NCBI GenBank assembly: GCA_024364805.1
Contig: CM044513.1
Span: 66,853,619-66,877,683, forward strand
DNA: 24,065 nucleotides
Direction: 5' to 3'
DNA from: Euprymna scolopes
Lineage: Eukaryota; Mollusca; Cephalopoda; Sepiida; Sepiolidae
The notes beneath the pieces are model-generated. The model was given only the letters and a program-made list of their open reading frames with translations. It searched no databases and was not told the DNA's origin. Position 1 is the stretch's first letter; every line of letters begins with the position of its first letter. Both the position numbers and the translations under genes were made by a program. Below are positions 18,583-24,065 of this stretch, piece after piece.

Positions 18583-18598
18583 TGGAGTCAGAATCTAC
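18583..18598 (+). other. Primer binding site (tRNA-Leu-like)
   Basis: TGGAGTCAGAA directly after the LTR resembles the complement of the 3' end of animal tRNA-Leu (TGGTGTCAGAAGTGGG). LTR elements of the Gypsy group often use this primer. It fixes the LTR's 3' edge and its orientation. Confidence 0.52.
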
Positions 18599-19044
18599 AC
18601 ACTTCCAACGTTATTCATTTCATGTATGTATTGTTGTGACCTCTATGGCGTCCTTTTCCGCCTCTAATCCTTTTTTTATAAAAACCGAGGCCATACATTA
18701 AATAATGTAAGTAATAAAACTTCATCTCAAAACTAATCGTCAAATCTTTGGAAAAGTTCCATTAAGAACTGGCAAGAATGTAGAACCACCTGAGATTCTT
18801 CGATAAGATGCAGAGATCTGAAACTAATTCTAAACTCACTCAATGATCAAAACACCTGAAAGCTTTAGGATACAAAAAAAAAAAAATACGAATGAACAAT
18901 AAAAAAAAAACTAATTCCACACTTTTTTATGCATAAACTTTTTATTTCGGAAACAAAACTAAAAATGTGAAAATTTGTATACAAAGAAGTCTCTCATATT
19001 TTAAGGCATATTGTATAACAGAATAAACAAACGTTTAGTTGTTT
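18599..19044. other. Unassigned stretch
   Basis: No retroelement coding motif, ORF or repeat partner is recognised after the primer binding site. Two poly(A) runs are at 18876-18888 and 18901-18910. Confidence 0.35.
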
Positions 19045-19115
19045 GGATTTAATGTTAGGTTAGAGTTAGGGTTGAGATTTAAGGGTTTGGTTAGGATTTA
19101 GAATTAGGGTTAGCT
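19045..19115 (+). repeat. Degenerate TTAGGG-like stretch
   Basis: GTTAGGTTAGAGTTAGGGTTGAG and variants (GGTTTGGTTAGGATTTAG, AATTAGGGTTAG) form about ten hexamer-like units, two or three of them exact TTAGGG. It is either an old interstitial telomere-like tract or a low-complexity repeat. Confidence 0.4.
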
Positions 19116-19966
19116 CTTTTGTTTGTTTTTTCTCCCTTCATCTAAAAGTCATTATAATGGATGATAGCTAAAGATTCATCATTATCTTCATCATCAGCAG
19201 GAGCAGCAGCGGTTTTACGTTCGTTTTCTATGTTTGCATGTGTTGGACGGCTTTTCCAAACTAACTTATCTTTGCTCAGTACGACTAGTCGGAATCGGAA
19301 AAAATCGGAACGTTTGGAGAAATCGAAATTGGTATCAAAATCGGAAAAATCTGTGCCTATTTTCCGATGCCAAAAACGATTCTTTTAATCATGTTTTTTT
19401 TTTAATTTGATTTTGTTTAAGACGTCTTCTACTGCCGTTAGTATTGATAAAATAATAAACGTTTATTGACTTTTAACTACCAGTAAAACAAAAATCTAAG
19501 GATTGCTCCCCTCAGAAGTGGATTTGTACGTCTGAGAAAATATCTGCAGATTTAACGTTTTTTAAAGTCTGTCAGCGAGGGAGAAAATCTTCCAGACTGA
19601 AGCAATTTTTAAATTTTTCTCATATTCCAGGGTGTCCCATTTTGGTGAGCTAAATTTTCCTCCACATAAAAAACATCTCTGTGTCTAACTCTGCCCTCGT
19701 GGAGAGGCGTGTACATAGGGATCTAACAACGTCTATTAGGGCAATCAACTGAATATTACCAAACCATGAGACAACCTTTTAACGTGTTGAAATCTAATAA
19801 TATTCAAGTGCTATGAGATCAGACAGACTGAAGATACTTGCATCCTAACCTAAAATGCACCTAACATTGATTTTATTATTTTTTTATTTGTTCCCCCCCC
19901 CCCTTTGCAAAATTCAATCATGTTCTGCAAAGTCCGAAACAAAAATAATTTTCCTCTACAGAACAA
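19116..19966. other. Unassigned stretch with small AATCGGAA cluster
   Basis: AATCGGAA or a close form occurs at 19291, 19302, 19318 (AATCGAAA) and 19340, giving an open frame without a recognised domain. Poly(C) lies at 19893-19903. No gene is called. Confidence 0.38.
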
Positions 19967-20345
19967 CCAAACTAAACACAATGAATAAATATTAAAATAA
20001 AATAAAAACTTTTACCAAAAGGACTGCATTCAACATTAGATAATCCAAAAAAGGGTTGACATGCCGTAAAACAAAACCAAACACCGTGAATTAATATTTG
20101 AAGATATAAAGAATATATATAAGAATTGGAAGATAAAAACTTTTTTTTTTTTTTTCGGAATTACTGGATTCGGCATGAAATAACGTAAAAAGGGTTGATA
20201 TACCGTAAAATAAAACCATCAAACCAAACACTATGAATAAATACTTTTTTTTTAGCATAAAATCTTTCTTCCAAAATTTCTGAATTCAACATTAAATAAC
20301 TCGAAAAGGGTTGATATGCCGTAAAACAAAACAACCAAACCAATC
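19967..20345. repeat. Tandem array of three ~116-140-bp units
   Basis: The marker AAAAGGGTTGAYATRCCGTA, followed by AAAYAAAACCA, recurs at about 20049, 20189 and 20305. Each occurrence is preceded by TTCRRCATKARATAA and followed by ACCAAACAC, ATGAATAAATA and a poly(T) or poly(A) run. The spacings of ~140 and 116 bp differ mainly through homopolymer length. A single related unit is at 14599-14650, so this is a dispersed repeat that has been amplified locally. Confidence 0.75.
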
Positions 20346-20828
20346 TTTACATATTTTTCAAGAAAGACTGTTTGGCTTTGCAAAAGTTTTAAAAGAAAAC
20401 GGAATCTATTTTGCAATTCTTATCTGGCGTTCACATCCGTCTTAATCCGTTTACGTGTAAGTATTTCTTCAACTCGGTCCTTGTTTACTTTGAGATCTGG
20501 GAATAATAATTCCGGTTCTTTTCATCTTTTATCAGCATTCTCCAAAGACTGGCCAAATTCCTATATAACTAGCCTTTCCAAAGTGTTCAGCAGAGATTCG
20601 CAACACGCAAGCCAGTTTTTCTCGACTTTGTCATTATTTCCATGCAATCTTCTATCTCTAGTTCCTCTTAGCAAATCATGCACAGCAAGAACTCATATTC
20701 TACCACAACGGCAAAAAATCTTTCCTTTCTGTATATGTCTAACATCATACTGAATTTCCATGAACAGAGTTTCTATCCAAAAACTTCCCATCTTTGATGT
20801 ATTTTTGAATTTTTCAGATGAGGATTGA
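20346..20828. other. Unassigned stretch
   Basis: A 90-codon open frame (20481-20753, plus) has no recognisable domain. It lies just upstream of LINE copy B but does not align with the LINE coding region that I can see. Confidence 0.35.
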
Positions 20829-21178
20829 TAGTTTAATGATCGATGCTGTGACAAACTACAAGCTCTTGTGCCACCCCGACGGAAATGTTCCCGACAAGCA
20901 GCAAAATCCCACCCCTACACAGTAGAAATGTCTAGATGTAAGAAAGACTTCTACTCTAATAGTTTCTTCCCTAGGACTTCTAGGCTTTGGAATTCCCTTC
21001 CGTGTTCCTGCTTCCCTGACTGTACTGATATGCAGAAGTTTCAGTCTAATGTAAACAGACATCTTGCTGCTCAACTCCCTACTTAGTACCCCTACAAATT
21101 ATGTCCCAGATAGTAGGCCCCTACATCAAAGTGCACTGTTCCTTGTTTGGGGGTGAAAATGCAAAAACAAAAAAAAAT
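20829..21178 (+). mobile_element. LINE family 1, copy B: 3' end fragment
   Basis: The reading frame from FNDRCCDKLQALVPP runs through RCKKDFYSNSFFPRTSRLWN and TDMQKFQSNVNRHLAAQLPT to a stop at 21084-21086. This is the intact C-terminus of the family 1 ORF2. The 3' untranslated region includes CCTTGTTTGGGGGTGAAAAT and an A-rich end at 21158-21178. It is the best-preserved C-terminus among the family copies here. Everything upstream of the YFNDKCSDK segment is missing. Confidence 0.82.
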
Positions 21179-21204
21179 TGTATCTTTCAGTCGAACTTGG
21201 GAAG

Positions 21205-21275
21205 CTTTTAATTAAATCCACGGGTTAGCATGCTCTCATTCCATCAGTCATGACTAAGTAGAAGTCCTAAGAAAT
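21205..21275 (-). mobile_element. SINE 3'-half fragment
   Basis: TTAATCCACGGGTTAGCATG, CTCTCATTCCATCAGTCATG and ACTAAGTAGAAGTCCTAAG match the tail half of the minus-strand SINE at 13482-13545. The head is missing because the next base run is the head of a plus-strand SINE. Confidence 0.6.
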
Positions 21276-21445
21276 TCCGCATGGCATAGTGGATAAAGTA
21301 CTTGGTAAAATTCAGTTGTAAATTAGTCTTTTGGAAGCAGAAGGTTCAATCCTGAGTGCAAGTGACACTTAAACTACAATTGCGAATTACTTCTGACTTG
21401 ATTTGGGCCCCTTGAGAGAGTATAACTCTCATAATAATATTGAAG
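21276..21445 (+). mobile_element. tRNA-derived SINE, plus strand
   Basis: The A box is TGGCATAGTGG (21282-21292) and the B box is AGGTTCAATCCT (21342-21353). The body TACAATTGCGAATTACTTCT and GACTTGATTTGG corresponds to the minus-strand copy at 13482-13672. It then diverges into a different end containing GAGAGAGTATAACTCTC, a short hairpin. The head is better preserved than in the other copies. The 3' limit is approximate. Confidence 0.7.
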
Positions 21446-21811
21446 CTAATAGTTATATTGGTTTTACGACTACTACCGTACCCTACCGTCACAATATGCA
21501 TCTTTTAAATACTAGTTCAATTTATTAATATCTGAAAATACATTTTCAGATTTATGACAAATCATAATTAACAACACAAAATCATATTGACTGAAAAGCT
21601 ATCTATATAAAAACTCAGTATAATGATAATGATATACTACCTATGTGTTTTTGTTATTTGGTTTTATTTTATGATTATAATATCTTTTTTTTTAATTACT
21701 GGTCGGTTCTCCTCTATAATATTTTTGTTATTCAAGTCTTCATCCCTGTTCGATATTTTCAAACACGAATGCACTTAGCCGCATACCATCACAAAGAATA
21801 TATTTATTTTT
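21446..21811. other. Unassigned AT-rich stretch
   Basis: No gene or repeat partner is recognised. The open frame 21643-21852 is low-complexity and runs into the LINE tail. Confidence 0.35.
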
Positions 21812-22487
21812 TATTACATTTTCAACCCAAACAAGGCACATTGAAACTTTGATGTAGGGGCTACTATAAGAACATAAGTTGCAAGGGTACTATGTAGGGA
21901 GTTGGGCAGCAATATGTCTGTTCATATTACACTTGAACTTCTACATGTCAGTACAGTTGAGAAAGTAGGAACCCGGACGGGTGTTACAAAGTCTAGCAGT
22001 TTTGGGGAAGAAACTACTGGAGTAGAAAGCTTTCTTACATTTAGGGATCTTTACTGTGTAGGGGTGGGATTTAGCTGCTTGTCAGGTTTGTTGGGGGTAT
22101 TTATGTCGAGCGGGGTACAAGTGCTTGCAGTTTGTCGGAGCATTTATCATTAAAATACTTGTAGAACAGGCAGAGGGATGCAACATTTCGTCGATGGGAC
22201 AGGGGCTGAAGCTTAGATGACAGTACAAGACCTATCAGGTTGGCGACTCTCTTTTGAACCCTGTCTAGAAGCGAGAGACTAGTAGCAGATGCACCAGCCC
22301 AAATGTGACAACAATACTCCATACATGGGCGAATAGTGGTCCTATCGAGGTACAGGATACTTTCAGACACCAGTTGTTTTCTAACAGGGTAGAGAAGCCC
22401 TACCTTCTTCGCAGCGGTCCTGGCAATGCTCTCAATGTAACTGTTCCAAATCATGTTCCATGTGAACGTTAGGCCGAGGAGGTTATA
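21812..22487 (-). mobile_element. LINE family 1, copy C: C-terminal ORF2 region and 3' end
   Basis: On the minus strand it reads LLGLTFTWNMIWNSYIESIA, RTAAKKVGLLYPVRKQLV, SILYLDRTTIRPCMEYCCHI, WAGASATSLSLLDRVQKRVA and SSKLQPLSHRRNVASLCLFY to a stop near 22101. In a shifted frame the end continues with KCKKAFYSSSFFPKTARL, a TAG in place of the Gln codon of copy B (TDM*KFKCN), and NRHIAAQLPT. The CCTTGTTTGG 3' part follows at about 21812-21850. It is the post-RT domain of the same LINE type as 9740-11104, 5'-truncated within the segment after RT. At least one frameshift and one internal stop are visible. Confidence 0.87.
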
Positions 22488-22542
22488 ATTTATATCATAA
22501 TTTAAATATGGTGAGAACATTTTAATATACAATTTTACGTAC

Positions 22543-22592
22543 TTTCGACGTTCAATGGCAATAAAAATGCGCGAAGTAACTTCATCCGCCAT
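22543..22592 (-). other. Speculative first-exon-like segment (ATGGCGGATGAAG...GTACGT)
   Basis: On the minus strand an ATG in good initiation context (AATAATGGCGG) opens 50 bases encoding MADEVTSRIFIAIERRK. They end at AAA followed by GTACGTAAA, a strong splice-donor match. No downstream exon, promoter or homology is recognised, and the open frame otherwise runs into LINE copy C. It may be chance. I list it only because the codon pattern and donor coincide. Confidence 0.15.
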
Positions 22593-22794
22593 TATTAATG
22601 TTTGTTTGGTTGTTAAAGCATCAGCGCTAAACAGAAATAAACAAACGAGAAAGAAACAAATGCCATTAAAATATTATTTTTTTAAATTTTATGACGTGTC
22701 TTTCTTGTTTCTTCATTAAATAAAAAAATAAATTTAATCATTTAATAAATGAATAAATTAATGCCTTATGAATGAAATATTCGTTTTGATAAAA
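22593..22794. other. Spacer between head-to-head LINE fragments
   Basis: AT-rich and without recognised features. LINE copies C (minus) and D (plus) face away from this point. Confidence 0.4.
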
Positions 22795-22868
22795 AAAACA
22801 TTTACAGGCAATATTAATTGGAATAAATACATTGAAGACATTGCCAAGACTGCTGCAAAGATGTGGGG

Positions 22869-22937
<69 letters not shown>

Positions 22938-23092
22938 AGTACTAGAAAATGACTCATACCTGAGGCTATCCTATGTCTCTACAAAGCCATCATTCACCCA
23001 TGCATGGAGTATTGTTGCCACATCTGGGATGGTGCATCTTCCACTAGTTTCCCTTTCTTTTAGACAAGGTCCAAAAAAGAGTATGCAATAGG
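22795..23092 (+). mobile_element. LINE family 1-like, copy D, interrupted by a CT microsatellite
   Basis: The frame reads TFTGNINWNKYIEDIAKTAA, matching copy C's LTFTWNMIWNSYIESIARTAA. After the (CT)n tract it continues, in another frame, as EAILCLYKAIIHPCMEYCCHIWDGASSTS. After a further one-base shift it gives LLDKVQKRVCNRF, ending near 23092. The piece covers only the middle of the post-RT domain and has no 3' tail. Both frame changes are clear from comparison with copy C. The 5' limit coincides closely with that of copy C. Confidence 0.78.
22871..22935 (+). repeat. (CT)n microsatellite inside LINE copy D
   Basis: About 32 CT units with a single A interruption at 22906. It replaces the few codons between AAK.WG and LYxxR of the LINE frame, which in the family contain a CTCTCTAC-like stretch (CTTCTCTAC in copy C). 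The serine/leucine repeat in translation is an artefact. Confidence 0.95.
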
Positions 23093-23214
23093 TTCTGCAC
23101 TATTATTCGTGTGCACAAAAGGTGACCTTATTCTGACACGTTTATCTATCACATTACTGTGTGTTACCAAATTTTGTGAACATAATATCTTTTTGTTAAT
23201 TTGATATATATATC

Positions 23215-23710
23215 AAATTTTAGTCATTCAATGAATTTAAAAATTTATGATGAATGTTTGAGTTTCAGATCAAAAGATTTTTATTATTTTATGTAAGACA
23301 AGGATTCATTTGAAATATTTTAACTCCTTATCCTATAGGATTTCGATGTCTACCATCTCTTGTTCTACTATCAAAGACATTCACTTGGGATTTTACCATG
23401 CAATTTGGATGTGAATTTTTATATCCTTTGCATTAACTTCCCTTACTCTATGACATTTAAATACTTAAACAACTTTTAATTGTGATTTTCCATGTCTCAC
23501 TGACTTTAACAAATAAGGTGTAAACCATTATAACTATTTGCTGATATTTTCTCCTCTGAAAAGATGGTAGACATCGAAATCCTATAGGATAAGGAGTTAT
23601 AATATTTCAAATGTATTCTTTGTCTTACAACGAATAATAAAAATCTTTTGATTTGCAATTCAAACATTTCATGTCATAAATTTTTAAACTCATTGAATGA
23701 CTAAAATTTT
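23215..23710. repeat. Palindromic (MITE-like) element, arms ~147 bp
   Basis: The arms 23215-23359 and 23562-23710 are inverted copies. Shared blocks are AAATTTTAGTCATTCAATGA, TAAAAATTTATG, AATAAAAATCTTTTGAT and ATCCTATAGGATAAGGAGTT, with GATGGTAGACATCGAAATCC closing the inner side. The 202-bp centre is unique. Divergence between arms is about 10 percent. ATCCTATAGGAT is itself a perfect 12-base palindrome within each arm. No transposase is present, and the superfamily and target duplication are not determined. Confidence 0.82.
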
Positions 23711-24065
23711 ATTTATTTGCTCTATCTTGTATATCGAGCAATTCTTATTTAGGTGGGATAGTACTTATAGAATATTACTGCCAGTAATATCTTGTAAATC
23801 TTATAATCACAGGTTTCCATACTAGCTGATTGTCGGATAATTTTATTCTGAAATATATATATATATATGAAAAACCTTTTTGCTGTTAGGTCCCATTTGA
23901 CTGGGGGCAAACTTCTCTTTGGGCTACTGCACTGCCATTGTCATGCAAGTTGAAATATTATACGCGGTTTGTTTTTATATATATTTTTTACATATCCAAC
24001 ATTTTTTCACTCTTTATTTGTCAATTACCTTAACTAGCAAATTCTAGCAGTGCTACAAATATAAT
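23711..24065. other. Unassigned AT-rich end of window
   Basis: A short (TA)n run lies at 23851-23869. No gene or repeat partner is recognised. Confidence 0.35.

Noticed and set aside
19045-19115. True telomere end
   Set aside because: Units are degenerate and embedded in ordinary sequence on both sides. At most it is an interstitial telomere-like relic.
20161-20343. 60-codon open frame with internal repetition
   Set aside because: It arises from the tandem repeat units and has no codon-level sign of selection visible.
22101-22592. 163-codon open frame (minus) read as one protein
   Set aside because: Only its C-terminal two thirds align with the LINE post-RT region. The first ~46 residues are unrelated flanking sequence that happens to stay open, so I do not call a fusion gene.

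Overview
The window looks like non-genic, repeat-packed DNA from an animal nuclear genome. It is visibly AT-rich and full of microsatellites (AC, AT, CT). I find no intact protein-coding host gene. Nearly every supported feature is a transposable element, a palindromic (foldback) element, a tandem repeat or a pseudogene. The mix includes Pol III type SINEs with A and B boxes, two related non-LTR LINE families, Helitron-like elements with CTAG-T ends, and a 5S rRNA-like pseudogene. This suggests an invertebrate, and I would guess a mollusc, most likely a coleoid cephalopod such as an octopus. That assignment is inference only.

Layout, left half. A decayed Tc1/mariner transposase tail (269-699) is followed by two palindromic elements (741-1172 and 1276-1776). 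A Helitron-like element with well-defined ends (2186-2936, minus) carries a tRNA-Cys-like module. A 46-bp tandem repeat (3091-3263) follows. An 813-bp element with ~268-bp inverted repeats and TA flanks (3980-4792) abuts a second fragment of the same Helitron family (4793-5004). LINE 3' ends lie at 5057-5490 (family 1, minus) and 5755-5960 (family 2, plus). A composite repeat ending in a near-perfect palindrome occupies 6712-7558. The stretch 7559-9528 is mostly unassigned around a long (TA)n tract.

Layout, middle. The best coding remnant is a 5'-truncated family 2 LINE (9740-11104) with a recognisable reverse transcriptase core, a C-terminal domain and a poly(A) tail. An LTR-like fossil (11309-11730), two Helitron-like copies in tandem (about 12340-13311), SINEs (13482-13672 and 14325-14432), another LTR-like fossil (15475-15727) and a nearly full-length 5S rRNA-like pseudogene (15851-15968) follow.

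Layout, right half. There is a Helitron 3' terminus (16286 onward, minus) and a second copy of the composite palindromic repeat (17001-17767). An LTR with an adjacent tRNA-Leu-type primer binding site lies at 17938-18598. A degenerate TTAGGG-like stretch, a three-unit tandem repeat (19967-20345), three more family 1 LINE fragments (20829-21178, 21812-22487, 22795-23092), an inverted SINE pair (21205-21445) and a final palindromic element (23215-23710) complete the window.

Nothing here forms an operon or pathway. The parts interact only as layered insertions. The points most worth following are the tRNA-Cys-like module inside a Helitron, the 5S-derived sequence, the repeated palindrome-ended module, and the terminal stem-loop shared by the family 2 LINE copies.
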